Assembly: GCA_033439765.1 (NCBI GenBank)
Contig: JAULSN010000004.1
Span: 134,001 to 198,000 of the forward strand
Direction: 5' to 3'
Length of the DNA: 64,000 nucleotides
From: Lasiosphaeria ovina
Taxonomy: Eukaryota; Ascomycota; Sordariomycetes; Sordariales; Lasiosphaeriaceae
In this document: positions 34,442-46,243 of the stretch, piece after piece
Layout of the letters: each line of letters starts with the position of its first letter
Numbering within the stretch: the stretch's first letter is position 1
The notes under the pieces: model-generated
What the model was told of the DNA's origin: nothing
The model's database searches: none
The model's input: the letters and a program-made list of their open reading frames with translations, nothing else
Position numbers and translations under genes: made by a program

Positions 34442-36362
34442 CGTAGGACTGTGTAAGTATTGTTAGGCCGTGTGTGCCCGTGACCTGACAGAATGTTTGG
34501 TTGAGATGAAACATTGCTCTCTCTGCCCTCGAAAAGCGGGTGGAGGTAGTTTAAATTTTGAGGGCCACGGTGCCTTTGCAGAACAGAGGGAGGTCTTCAT
34601 GGTTGTATTTTGTTCAGTAAGACGGCTGTTGCGTATCGTTCGGTTTTTCCCTGCCCCTGACAGTGTCAAAGCCTAGGAAGCGCTTCACATCACCAAGCTC
34701 CTCCATTTTATAGTGTTTTGAGGCTCGTTGTTGATGCGAGGAGACGTGGGTCTATGTTGACGTCAAGATGGACCCAACATTAGACTGGACTTGAGGACAG
34801 GGGAGAAAGTGAAGGTCGGGCCAATTGGGTTCATATTGGGGGGCGGGAATAAGGAATGGGCTGGCTGGTGGTGACCAACTGGGGCCGTCGCGAATGGGCT
34901 CTTTGGCGTCAATTTGACCCCAATTGTGGCTGAGGCAACTCGGATATAGCTATCCGCGCCGTGTTTGGGGCATCCTGAGGCTGATAATACTTGATCATTG
35001 ATCTTACCTAGCAACTTCCATAGCGCGCCAACCGGGTTTTTAGGAATTAATCTTCAATTAGATACCATATCACAGAAAACGATAATGTACCTACCATGGC
35101 CAGACATCCTCCCGGAGCGCTGGTTTGGTTGGGGTGGTTCAGTGCTCTGCTCGTTTCTCTTCGCACGCTTTCGCGTAATGATGCTATGCATCTCGCCAAG
35201 GGGAGCCGGGGGATTGTTCTCGTCTGACTCGTCGCTCAAAAGGTCGATATACCAAATCCCGCTGCTTTGATGCGTCTACTAATTAGAGGAATGTCGGCCT
35301 ATCAGGGCCGTGATGAACAAGGCTGGCCTGCTTGCTTAGTTGCTCCTGAATGATCTCGAACGCTGACCATGCTCATGTTGGTATGCGACTGGGGACTTCC
35401 GAAGATCATGATCTTGGACGGGGCATCTTCTTTTTAACAAGAAAAGGATCTTTATCCTATAGAAGCATTTTGGCAGGTCTAATAGAGTCCCGGTAGTATA
35501 TTTTGAACCAATTTTCTTTTCACCTAGTAGGAAGGTCTTCCTTTTATAAGTCCATCTTGGCCGCGTACCTAGCCCAGGCTCTATCGCTCACCAATTCCTA
35601 GGTGGTCTCCCTCGCCTATACGCGCGTACCCGTGATCTATAAATTGAATCTTGCTCAAACCCTAGATTTGTATCGTAAAGGTCCCGCGTTCAATCCCGTG
35701 ATGTGCCTTCTTTTCTTTACTTCCTTACCGACCTTGCGAAGCGCGCGACCAAAGGAACAAAGGTACGGATAGGGGCGTGAAGAAAAGAAGGCCCACCTTT
35801 TTTCTACCCCTCCCCCTATTTTTCAAGAGTCTCCAACAAAAATTCTGCTCCAAAATAGATTTCATACTAAAATGATAAAATAGGAAGAGACAGCGCTATA
35901 TTATCTTCTGCGTAAAACTTTTATACTGGTTTATGACTCTATTCAAGATCAATTCTTAAGACCCCGTGTGCGCGCCATAGTTTGTCAGATGGTTGGGAAC
36001 TTGAAACTTGAAACGGCTCAGGTGTTACGGGGCTAGGGATAGATAAGATAAGCGACCTCCCTGTGGTGACCCCTACCCTCACTACTAACAGGCAGTTCGC
36101 GAGCTTATTACCCCTCATCGCGAAGAGAATCTCACCTCGCCTCGCTTGAGTTGACTAATTTGTCTCTTCCACCCACCGCGAAAAGATATTACTTGTCATC
36201 GTGTTCTAGTCGACTCGGAAGCTCAATTGAACCTGGCAAGTCGGGCTAGGCTGGCATACGAAATACCCACAAACACTAGTCTTTCACTCACTACATACCC
36301 GACTATCCTCGACATACACTAGCTACCTTAGCTCATAGAAAGTGAAGAAAACAAAAGACACC
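34442..36362. other. Gene-poor region, right part of the island
   Basis: 1.9 kb with no recognised gene. Base composition becomes A/T-rich around 35430-36000. The last ~300 bp before UreG is its upstream region. Confidence 0.45.
35565..35725 (+). other. tRNA-like Pol III box pair, possible SINE relic
   Basis: TAGCCCAGGCTCT (about 35569) loosely fits a Pol III A box and GCGTTCAATCC (35688-35698) fits a B box, followed by a T-rich stretch near 35708. The boxes are too far apart and the T stem does not pair, so this is not a working tRNA. A decayed tRNA-derived SINE is one explanation, chance another. Confidence 0.2.
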
Positions 36363-37355
36363 ATGGCAACGCACTCGCACGACGGGATCAACTTCCACGC
36401 CTCGCACGAGCAACCAACAACCCATTCTCACGACGGGATCAACTTCCACGCCTCGCACGAGCAGCCGGCAACGCACTCGCACGATGGCATCAACTTCCAC
36501 GCCTCGCACGAGTACGTCGCCGACCATGGCCACAGCCACGAGATCCTCGACGGGCCCGGCAGCTACCTGGGCCGCGAGATGCCGCTGACCGAGGGGCGCA
36601 ACTGGGACGACCGCGCCTTTACCGTCGGCATTGGCGGGTGAGCTTCCCTCCCTAAGCAGACACACACACATATTGTGTATAACTAACACATCTCCCCCGG
36701 GAAAAGCCCCGTCGGCTCCGGCAAAACAGCACTGATGCTGGCCTTGTGCCTGGCACTGCGCGAGCGCGTCTCGCTCGCCGCGGTAACAAACGACATCTTC
36801 ACACGTGAGGACGCCGAGTTCCTCACCCGCCAACGGGCCCTCCCAGCAAACCGCATCACCGCCATCGAGACGGGCGGGTGCCCGCACGCGGCGGTGCGCG
36901 AGGACATCAGCGCGAACCTAGCCGCGCTCGAAGACCTGCACGAAGAGTTCGACACGGACCTGCTGCTGATTGAGAGCGGCGGCGACAACCTGGCGGCGAA
37001 CTACAGCCGGGAGCTGGCGGACTTCATCGTGTATGTGATCGACGTGAGCGGGGGCGATAAGATCCCACGCAAGGGCGGGCCGGGGATCACGCAGAGCGAC
37101 CTGCTGGTGGTCAACAAGACGGACCTGGCCGAGGCGGTGGGCGCGGACCTGGCCGTCATGGAGCGCGACGCGCGCAAGATGCGGGACGGCGGCCCGACCG
37201 TGTTTGCGCAGGTCAAGAAGGGCGTCGGCGTCGAGCATATTGTTAATCTCATTTTGAGTGCTTGGCGGGCGAGCGGCGCCGAGGAGGCGCGCAGGGCTGC
37301 TGGGGGCCCGCGGCCGACCGAGGGCCTGGATGCGCTGGCGAGTGGCAGCTCTTGA
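36363..37355 (+). CDS. ureG: Urease accessory GTPase UreG
   Basis: GTP-dependent nickel insertion factor for urease. Two exons (36363-36637 and 36707-37355; intron 69 nt, CTAAC branch) give 307 aa. The junction falls inside the P-loop, which is rebuilt as GPVGSGKT at 92-99. Other landmarks: the metal-binding Cys-Pro-His in [43 protein letters not shown] and [10 protein letters not shown]. All are intact. The N terminus is unusual: three nearly identical 17-residue units ([14 protein letters not shown] plus a three-residue linker), then another His cluster. That makes about 15 His in the first 60 residues, probably a nickel store or delivery tail. His-rich UreG N termini are known in plants and fungi. 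The ATG at 36363 has a good context (ACCATGG). The urease and UreD/UreF genes are not in this window. Confidence 0.95.
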
Positions 37356-37703
37356 GAAAGAGGGAGTGTCATGAGGTCCTTTTTGGAGGGAGGGGGCGGA
37401 TGAGGGGGAATAATATCTCAAGCAAAAGAAATTACGGCCATTTGTATTCACACTTCTCTGTTAGCTCTTGTATCGTTTGTCTACGAGGAATCGTGGCACT
37501 CTTTATACAGCAAATGAGAAGCAAAAAAGGACCAATCGGGAAGCAATCAGACATGAACCCAAAGTCATATATAAATATGTATATATATTTATATACCAGA
37601 CAAGCCGGTGTGATTTCATTTCTTTTCCTCGTAGCCATTTCATAAAAATTACCCGACCTGGCGGGCAAACGTGTCTATCATCTATCAGTAAGCTTCTTGT
37701 TCC
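37356..37703. other. Convergent 3' spacer between UreG and TSR1
   Basis: 348 bp, A/T-rich, with a (TATATAAATATGTATATATATT)-like stretch near 37567-37595. It presumably carries both polyadenylation regions. Confidence 0.5.
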
Positions 37704-40360
37704 CTACGAGATTTCCGCGTCCATGGCCTCAGAGGCCGGCACCTCCCCTGATACGACCTCGCCGACCTCGAGCGGCAAGCCGCCGTCGAGCAGCCGGGCA
37801 TTGTGGGGCCACACCCGCTTGTACAGGCTAACCCCGACAGAGTCCTGCGGGTTGATGCGCTCGTCAAACGTGGCCTTGAAATACCCGTGTGTGCCCAGCG
37901 GCTCCTTGATGTGCCCAGACCGGCCCCTCTTGGTCCACAGCGGCAGCGCTTTGAACCACTCGACGTCTTCGCGGTTGAAGAACATGTAGCGGATCGTAAC
38001 AATCTTTTTGTGAATGTGATACGGGTGGCCCGTGAGGACCGCTCTCTTCGCAATAACGCGCGATGTCGAAGGGGGCAGCGCTGTCCCCGTCGCAACAAGA
38101 GTTAGCGGTAGAGTGGACTGCTCCTCGTCGGAGCTGTTGGAGCTGTTAGAGCTCTCTCCGGCCGCTGCAGGGACTGTCCTCTTGTAGAAGAGAGCCGGCA
38201 CGGCACCCCATGTTACGGGCCCCATAAAGGTCGCCACGGCGGATTGGCCGGGGTGCAAGTAGCGGCAGTATTTATGCACGTCGTTGGGCGTGTTGCCACC
38301 CTGGGAGAAGAGGGGGTTGATGACGAACCGGCGAGGGCCGCACTGCATAATCAGCTCCTCCTTCGACTTGAGTGAGGTCGGATAGTCGGAGCTGAGATTG
38401 ATGAGCACGTTCACAGCAGTCCGCTTATTCTCGTGCCTCAACAGCGAAAACAGAGTGACGGGTCTGGCTGGGTTGTAAGACTCCCGAGCTGTTGTCGGAA
38501 CACCCTTGAGGTGCACATGGACGCGGGTTCCAGGAGCCACACCACCCACAAGAGCTTCGCGAGACGACGTGGTCCGAGACGCTTGGTAGTCTGGAATCCG
38601 TAACAGCCGTTGCCACTCCTCAGGCTCGTGTGCGCGGTCTTCGTCTTCCTGCCAAGGACTTGACCTCAAGCTCTTGAGGCCTCTGTACTTCGCAAGCCGC
38701 TCTCGAGCGAGGACTTGTGGGTGGAGTTCGATTTCATCGGGGAATTCCATGTCGTCCTCTGCATCACTCCGCTTCTTTTTCCGGTACGCCTCAAGCTCCA
38801 TGGCATCGTCGTCCTCATCGGGCTCGATGAACATCTCCGACTGCGGGTACTCGGATCCGCCGGCTTCTGTCTGGGTTTCTCTTGCGGCATGCCCTTCGAC
38901 TCCGTCTTGGGGCTGCGCGGCATCCTCGGCATCGTCCACATCCTTCATTTCAAAGTCGTCGAGGTCGGAGCCAGAATCTGACACATCGTCCTCCAGATAC
39001 CACGCAGCTTGGTACGAAGAGGTGCCCCTCGGCAGCTTCCGCACTTTAGGATGGCTGTCCTCGTCTGAGAAATAGTGGTGTTCGTCCAGCAAGACGCCCT
39101 TCTTCGACGAAACACCAGCAACTGTGGCGCCGTCGGTTACCATTTCCTCGTCTTCAACGTCGGCCATAAAAACCTCCTCCGGGGCAAGGTCGTCAACGTC
39201 GTCTCGATCCTCGCCTGGCAGGTCGAGGGTCTCCTCTGCCGCGGCCTCCTCTACAGGCATGGCGTTGTCGCCTTTCTTGGGTCGCACTGCGATTGGTGCC
39301 GCCGTGATTTTCTCAATCTGGAACGTGCCCCAGTCTCCAACCTGAACCAGTCTGTCGGCCTTGAGGCCCTTGCCCCTGATCACGCCAGTGAGAATAGTCG
39401 ACTCTGACCGCGAGGTGGAAAAGTTGACATCCTCGACAAGCATCCAACTCCGCTCGTCTCGCCACCGGATGCCCTTGGGTGTAGTATTGCAGAGCGAGCG
39501 CATCAGGTTCGAGCATTCTTGCCTGTTGTCGAGGCTGTAGACCTTTTCCTGCTCGGGGTGGAAGTGCATGATGTAGGACTTGAGCGACCCGAGGATAGAG
39601 AGGCGCTGCTTCGCCGGCTCAATCTTGTTGAGGCCCTGAACCACGGTGAAGAGGGTTGATAACCCCTGGCTTTCGACGCTCCGCAGGATCAGCTCGCCCA
39701 GGTCGTCCACCTCCTCGTCCGCCGACAGGACCAAGACCACAAAGTCGGCGACCCTCGCAGCGTCGAGAGACGCCGTGAGGTCCCTCGTCAGGGGTATGTA
39801 CTGCAGCTTCTGCTTGAATCTGTCGACTGGCACACGGACGCAGCCGGTCTCGGGCACCTCGGCCTCGAGATCAATGCTTCCGTTCAGGCTCGTAATAGCG
39901 GCGGCAGCGTCGCCGTCACGGCAGAGGGGAATGACGGCGACATTCTTGGGGGCGCCGTCTCTCCCGGAGAAGACAGACGTCTCGTTCTGGTGTTCTCTGA
40001 GCTTGATCAGCTGCCGTTGCTTGGCCTGGTTTCGGCGGTCGATTTTAGACATGATTTGCTGGTGCGGTGTCTTGCGCAGACCTCGTTCGTCGGCGACCTT
40101 GCCTTGGAGCGAAATTGGATCAGCCTGGGATCACAAGCAGTGGTTTGCGCCCCTCATTCATAAGCCCTTTGTCCTCCCCCCATTCCACAAATGGCTTGCC
40201 GGGTGTTTGAGGTTGGGACTGAACTGAGCGGCCCGGTGTGGCTCATACCTTTGGCAGCATTCCGCAGCGATCCTTTGCTGGCCTTGCGGGACTTGAAGGG
40301 CTTGTTGGACGATTTAGTCGTCGGCCGGTGCGAGTGACCGCTATTCACGAGGGCGGGCAT
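37704..40360 (-). CDS. TSR1: Ribosome biogenesis protein TSR1
   Basis: BMS1/TSR1-family factor for 40S subunit maturation (20S pre-rRNA stage). Two exons (40360-40249 and 40102-37704; 146-nt intron) give 836 aa. The first exon supplies the conserved basic start (GHSHRP...NKPFKSRKASKGSLRNAAKG), which justifies ATG 40360. The splice joins it to KVADERGLRKTPHQQIMSK, as in yeast Tsr1. A G-domain-like N-terminal half lacks a P-loop, as expected for Tsr1 but not Bms1. An acidic central region (about 38740-39260) is followed by the conserved C-terminal block: GTRVHVHLKGVP, FINPLFSQGG-like and MFFNREDVEWFKALPLWTKRGR. It shares a 346-bp divergent promoter region with UTP7, another ribosome-assembly gene. 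Confidence 0.95.
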
Positions 40361-40706
40361 TTTGCCGTCGCCGCCGGATTTGAATCGGAAGGGAAGAGAC
40401 GCCACTTTGGAGAGCGATGGAAGCCGAGCTGTCTCTGTCTGGAAATTCGAGAGGTCGCTGGGGGTTTACATAGTAGGTATTGAATTGGATTCAATATCGA
40501 GGGCGACGATGGCGGGGCATGTTTTTCCAAGTTGTGCGCTTATCGGCTTGCTGAATTCTTATCGGGTTTTTTGCGAGCAAATCATAAGGAGGCCGTAACT
40601 TTTTAGTGGGCCGCCCCTCAAAAAAAGTTGCGGATGGGGCAGCTTGAGCGTCGCCGCCGCCCTTATTGACAGCTTTCTCTCGGAAACGAAAACCCGCCGA
40701 CACAAC
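40361..40706. promoter_or_regulatory. Divergent TSR1/UTP7 promoter with inverted AAAAAGTT motif
   Basis: 346 bp between two start codons. AACTTTTT (40597-40604) and AAAAAAAGTT (40620-40629) face each other around a GC core (GGGCCGCCCC), so each gene sees the same A-tract-GTT word in its own direction. The BRX1 upstream region carries AAAAAAAGTT as well. Function as a shared ribosome-biogenesis element is inference; A-tract elements are known before such genes in yeasts. Confidence 0.45.
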
Positions 40707-42489
40707 ATGGAGACCACAGGCATTACCGAAGCCCCCCTGGCCCGGGTAGAGCAACCGAATGCCAATGGCGCCCTCGCGGTTACGGGGGCCCGAACCGAGT
40801 TCCAGTCCAAGACGGAATTAGCCAAGGCGCGCCGCACCAAGCACGCGCTGAGGGACTACGGCCGCGGCAGGAGGATCGATGTCAAGGGCGTCAAGGACAA
40901 GAAACTGCGTCGCAACCTCACCAACCTCGAGACAAAATTGAAGACGGCTGCCCTCAAGGCCAAGGAGGTCGAGATCCTGCTCGAGAACACGGGCGGCTTC
41001 ATCGAGGCCGAGACGGAGCTCGAACGCACCTACAGGGTCCGCCAACATGACATCCAGTCCGAGGTCGCAATCGAGGCGGCGCGGGGCAAGTTCGAGCTGA
41101 AGCTGCCAGCCCTGGGCCCCTATGTGTGCGAGTACAGCAGGAACGGGCGGGACTTGCTCGTGGCGGGGAGGAAAGGCCATATTGCGACCATGGACTGGCG
41201 CGAGGGGAAACTCGGCTGCGAGCTGCAGTTGGGCGAGACAATAAGGGATGCCCGCTGGCTACACAACAACAACTATTTCGCTGTGGCTCAAAAGAAATAG
41301 TGCGCCCCCCCCTCGAACAAACAGAGGAAGCGAGAACTAACTGCGTCACTAGCGTTTACATATACGACTCCAATGGTGTCGAGCTCCACTGTCTCAAGAA
41401 GCATGTCGAAGTCTCACACATGGAGTTTCTCCCCTACCATTTTCTCTTGGCAACGCTGGTGAGTTGGAGGACTGGGACATGCTGCAGGGCCAGGCTAAAC
41501 TAACGGAACCGCCTCAGGGAATCAATGGCCAGCTCAAGTACCAAGACACATCCACAGGCCAGCTCGTGACCGAGATCGTCACGAAACTCGGCACCCCTAC
41601 GTCACTCGCCCAGAACCCCTATAACGCCGTGCTGCATGTCGGCCACCAGAACGGCACCGTCACACTGTGGTCGCCGAACTCGTCAGAACCGCTGGTCAAG
41701 CTGCTCGCACACCGCGGCCCCGTGCGGTCGCTCGCCATAGACCGCGAGGGCCGGTACATGGTGTCGGCGGGCCAGGACAACAAGATGGCGGTCTGGGACA
41801 TCCGCATGCTCAAGGAGGTAAACAACTACTTCACCAGATCCCCCGCGTCGTCGGTGGCAATATCAGACACGGGCCTGACGGCCGTCGGCTGGGGCACGAG
41901 GACGACGGTGTGGAAGGGCCTGTTCTCCAAGGACAGGGCCACCCAGGAGAAGGTGCAGAGCCCGTACATGGCGTGGGGAGGCGACGGGCAGGCCATCGAG
42001 CGCGTGCGGTGGTGTCCGTTTGAGGATCTCCTCGGCCTGGGTCACAGCGAGGGGTTCTCGTCCATCATCATCCCAGGCGCGGGCGAGGCCAACTTCGACG
42101 CGCTCGAAGTCAACCCCTACGAGACCAAGAAGCAGCGGCAGGAGGGCGAGGTCAAGGCCCTGCTGAACAAGCTGAAGCCCGAGATGATCGCGCTGGACCC
42201 CAACTTCATCGGTAACCTCGACCTGCGGTCCGAGAAGCAGCGGAAGACCGACAAGGACCTCGACACGCCCGTGGCGGGCATCGCCGAGGAGCTCCGGCAT
42301 CGCGCCAGGGGCAAGAGCGGCGCGCTGAAGAAGTACCTGCGCAAGCAGCGGAAGAAGAACATTATAGACGAGACGCGACTCAAGGCCGAGGAGATGATGA
42401 AGGCCCTGCAGGACAAGAAGAGCGAGAAGCACGAGGAGAAGAAGGCGGAGCTGGGTCTGGCGCTGGCACGGTTTGCCAGGAAGGATTAG
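40707..42489 (+). CDS. UTP7: U3 snoRNP WD40 protein UTP7 (WDR46/BING4)
   Basis: Part of the small-subunit processome in the nucleolus, needed for 18S rRNA maturation. Exons 40707-41299, 41353-41458 and 41518-42489 give 556 aa, close to the yeast protein. Introns are 53 and 59 nt. The first uses GTGCGC, and its junction rebuilds QKKYVYIYD. A basic N terminus and coiled region (about 30-110) precede WD-like blades ([52 protein letters not shown]). The C-terminal BING4CT-type domain has [27 protein letters not shown], then a Lys-rich helical tail ending ALARFARKD. All family landmarks I know are present. The start at 40707 is the first ATG in frame. Confidence 0.95.
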
Positions 42490-42968
42490 ATGTAGACGGG
42501 AGAGAACATGATACCCAACCCCCTTGAAAGTCCAGTTGTGCTTCGTCAGTTGTTTGTTGATGAATCAAGGCCTTGGCAGCGCATGCGCTCTGCCAATGGC
42601 TGTATGCTATGTAATATGGCCTGTACGAATGGATATCTTTGTGGCGGAATTATATCTTGATATGCGGACGTGGTATCTCGCTGATAATAAATAAGGCAAT
42701 GTCAGTGTCCCAACTCCCCGTGCAAGCAGATGACGCAGCGCCAGACCTACCCCTGAGTGAATATGTGATATGCGATAGACAGGAAGATAAACCCACATCC
42801 TCCAGTTGCCCGTTTACCAGACCCTGACCTGAGGGCTGTTTTGTCCTACGCAACGGCATAAGACGGCAAGGCAGCTGCTCTTGAATCATTCTACTCTTTT
42901 TCTTTTTCTTTTTCTTTTTCTTTTTCTTTTTCTTTTTCTTCTATTTTTTCAGACCCCGTGCTCCTCTT
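42490..42968. other. Convergent spacer UTP7/PTH2
   Basis: 479 bp with no gene, holding a hexanucleotide microsatellite close to the PTH2 stop. Confidence 0.5.
42895..42947. repeat. (TTTTTC)n microsatellite, about 8 copies
   Basis: Perfect or near-perfect TTTTTC hexamers. On the PTH2 transcript strand it is a purine run (GAAAAA)n shortly after the stop codon. Confidence 0.9.
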
Positions 42969-43753
42969 CTACAGCAGCTTGAGGTGCCCTGTGATCTTGT
43001 CGACCTCGCTCTTGGGCGCGGGCCCGACGCCCAGCACGGTGCGGCTGCCGGCGTCGATCTGCGTGCGACCGGCGTCCTGGATCACCTCGGCCGTCACGCC
43101 CAGGCTGCGCGCCCGCGCCATCAGCTCCAGCAGCTCGTCCTCGCCCTTGATCTGGAGTACGATCTTGGCCTGCCCCGTCCGTTCCCACCGCCGCAGCAGC
43201 CGCGCCTCGGCCGACTGCGCGTCCTTCTGCGCCGCCCGCGACAGCGTCTTGTAGCACGCCAGCGTCACGTGGCCGCACTGTGCCGCGATTTTGCCTGCGT
43301 GTGTTTCGTGGTGTGGTTAGCTGCGTGAGTCCCGGCTGCGTGGTTAGTTTGGGGGAGGGGGGGGTGCATACCCTTGGTCATACCCAGGTCCGTCCGCACC
43401 ACCAGCACAAGCTTGCACTCCTCGTTGCCCTTGGGCTCGGCGGCGGCGGCGTTGGCGGCCTTTTTCTTCTTGGAATCCTTAGCACCGGCAGCGGCGGCGG
43501 CCTCGGCGCGCAAGCCCTGCCGCCGGTCCGCCTCCTCGCCGTTGGCCCAGTTCGGGGCGTGGTCGAGGACCGTGTCGCCCTCGTCAACGTCAGACTCTTC
43601 GCTCTCCAGCGGGTCGGCGAGGTTGGCGCGCCGCTCCTCGGCCAGCGACGGCGAGATCAGGTAGCCGCGCACCGAGTAGACGCCAAGGAGGAAGCCCGAC
43701 AGGAGCCCCACGATGGCGGTCGACACCACCGCCGTCGATTGCGGATCCGCCAT
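42969..43753 (-). CDS. PTH2: Peptidyl-tRNA hydrolase 2, membrane anchored
   Basis: Releases peptides from stalled peptidyl-tRNA. Exons 43753-43372 and 43294-42969 (77-nt intron) give 235 aa. The N terminus has one hydrophobic helix (about residues 9-28, VVSTAIVGLLSGFLLGVYSV), as in other eukaryotic Pth2 proteins that sit on mitochondrial or ER membranes. A charged, Ala/Lys-rich linker follows. The catalytic domain starts at [30 protein letters not shown] and continues through KIVLQIKGEDELLELMARARSLGV, AEVIQDAGRTQI and TVLGVGPAP. The splice junction lies within [10 protein letters not shown], restoring a highly conserved stretch. The start at 43753 is chosen because it leads straight into the membrane helix. 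It is divergent from the riboside kinase gene. Confidence 0.95.
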
Positions 43754-44530
43754 TAGTGCGTGTGTGGCAGTTGTTGTTGCTGCGTGGGCAATTGCGGTTA
43801 GGGGGCTGCTGTGATTATTGTCGAAAACACGCTGGGACGGTGCCAGGGTCATGTGTTCCTTCCAGCTTCTTTTTAAAGTTGAGATCGAGGGGTGTTGGAC
43901 GCGGCGGACGAGTGTGAACGTAAATCTATAAGCGGAGCAAAAAAAAAAATCATTAGGAAGGCTCGTTTGTTCGGGAGTCAGCACGTCGTTGCAGCGGCAG
44001 GGCAGGCATGACGCAACACAGCCCGCCTGCCGCCGGCAAATTCAGCGCTGGAGACGTTAGTCAGGCCGGGCTTCGGCGCTAGACCGGGCCCCTGGTAGGT
44101 ATCAGTCTAGAATTCTTCAATCTGCAAGGCACGGGGTACGTACCCTCTGAACTGTCAGACACCCTGCCGCTAACACCTGCAACCTGCTTCGCCGGACGGA
44201 CTGAATCCATCGTGCGTCTCACAAATCCGACAGGCGATTCAACATGTGACCAAAGACCACTCCTCCCACACATATAGCACTTTCCCCTCGAGTGCACAGT
44301 TATTTAACCGAACCGCAATACAAATCAATCAGACGGATCTCGGCCGCGCCAGAGACTCGGCCCCGGTCCTAGCTTGGAACGAGTCCACTCCACAGGCTTG
44401 ACTTAGACGCCAGCGGGAAAACCAACCGACATCCAACCTACCTTAACTAAACGTAATAAATATCCAAATAATAACCTCGCATCACCCCACCTCCACGCTG
44501 TGCTCGATTGCGAAGACACGGCAAACCGTC
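43754..44530. other. Divergent upstream region PTH2/riboside kinase
   Basis: 777 bp with no recognised gene. It contains an A run at 43940-43948 and otherwise no clear motif. Confidence 0.45.
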
Positions 44531-45613
44531 ATGGACGACCAACAACGCGCCGTTGTCGTCGGCATCAGCGGCTGCTCGTCGAGCGGAAAGACGACGCTGG
44601 CTAGGCTGCTGCGAGACATGTTTCCCGGCACTTTTATTCTCCACCAAGATGACTTTTACAAGACCGAAGATCAGTGAGTTCCCCCTTTTAGCTACTGCAC
44701 ACTTCTCCCGTGTTAACTCACATGTCCTAGACTCCCCATGAAAGAGGGCCTCCTGGACTGGGACTGCCCAGAAGCCATATCGGTGCCGGACATGGAGCGG
44801 TGCTTGGCCCATATCCGCTCCACGGGCGCCTTCCCAGTCAGTCTCACCACGAGTTCCTCTCCCCCTCTATCCCAGCGCGCCGACCACGGCTGCTGCCCTC
44901 CACCTCCCACCCCCTTGAATACTGCTACTGCTACTCCTGCCAGCCCATCACTCACCACCGCTCTCCCACCCTCGCCCTCAGCCCTGCAGACAGCCCTAGT
45001 CGACTCCAAAGAGGACCAGAACAGCGTCGGCGCCTGCCCGGCCGCGCCCGAGCGCATCGCCGCCGCCGCCGCCCGAGTCCAAGCTTGGCTGCGCCCCGGC
45101 CAGCCTGGGTCCCTCGCCTTCTCCCCACCTACATCATCCAAGTCGCCGTCGCCGCCCCCGCCCAAGGTCTGCCTCTTGGACGGCTTCCTGCTCTACTCGC
45201 CCGACACGGCGGTGCGCGCCATCATGTCGGCCATCGACATCAAGCTGTTCCTGCTGGTCAGCCGCGCCAAGGCCACGCGCCGCCGCGAGGCCCGCGACGG
45301 CTACGTGACGCTCGAGGGCTTCTGGAAGGATCCCCCGGGCTACGTCGACAAGATTGTGTGGCCCAACTACGCCGCCGCCCACGCCTGGCTGTTTGCCGGC
45401 GGCGACGTCGAGCGCGGCGTGCTGGACCCCGACGCCGCCGCGCGCTACGGCATCTTGGTGCCTGGCATCCAGCAGGGCGTCGCTGCCACAGGTGAAGGGG
45501 GACCGAGCGATGGGGGCGTAGATGTGGATGTGGACTTTGCCGACATCCTCGACTGGGCCGTCGACACGCTGATGCGCAAGCTCGAGGAGGTTGTGTTGGG
45601 TACGTCGAGCTGA
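44531..45613 (+). CDS. NRK1: Nicotinamide riboside kinase (NRK1-like)
   Basis: Phosphorylates nicotinamide riboside (and probably nicotinic acid riboside) to feed NAD salvage. Exons 44531-44673 and 44731-45613 (57-nt intron) give 341 aa. Motifs: GISGCSSSGKT (P-loop, 11-21), HQDDFYK (substrate Asp), LDWDCPEAI, then VCLLDGFLLY, SRAKATRRREARDGY (lid with Arg pairs) and WKDPPGYVDKIVWPNY, all matching NRK proteins. The odd part is residues about 84-193: roughly 110 low-complexity residues (Pro, Ser, Ala, Thr) between the two halves, where compact NRKs have a short loop. No convincing splice sites bracket it, so it is probably a real disordered insert. Uridine kinase is a weaker alternative; the WKDPPGY/WPNY block favours NRK. 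Confidence 0.88.
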
Positions 45614-46197
45614 TGGGTTTTCTGGTCTGGTGGTTGTCGCCAGCCGTGTGGCAGCAAGCGTCTGACCGGGAGCGGCTTGCTTGCCCATCCCCTTCTCCAC
45701 GAACAGAAGAGACGGGAGATGGAGTGAAAGAGAAAGAGAGAGAGGAACATTGGCCCTGGGAACTGAAACTAACCTACCCTACCTGACCGCTGCCCACGCA
45801 GTACCTGCCTACGTTGCGTATTCCGCATTGCACCTACCTAATTGCCTGCGTTCCAACGACATGAAATAGATAATAGACTCGAGAACCAACAATAATAATC
45901 ACATTATTGCAAAAAGAAGACGACGTGAACATGTTGGCTGCTGTGGCAAGATTAGCATCAATGGGTAACGTAACAGCGGTCGTCCTCGACACGACAATTA
46001 GACGACTGAGTCGGGCCCTGGTTTACCTGTCGACCTATCTATCCGTCTATACACTTACCTTAGGCGCCTGTCATACTTTGTTTACCTCGGTTACTTTGTT
46101 TGAGAAAGGGGCAAGGATGGTTGAAATCAAGCAGTGCAATTAGCAATTTGCAACTACGAAGTAATCTTGCAAGGCTCGCTCGAACAGTGTATTTGGA
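45614..46197. other. 3' flank of riboside kinase gene
   Basis: About 580 bp with no recognised gene. Confidence 0.45.
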
Positions 46198-46243
46198 AGC
46201 TTTTTTTTTATTTTTAATTTTTAATTTTTAATTTTTAATTTTT
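46198..46243. repeat. A/T minisatellite (TTTTAAT)n
   Basis: Several copies of TTTTTAAT-like units after a T run. It borders the retrotransposon-like relic on its left. Confidence 0.8.
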
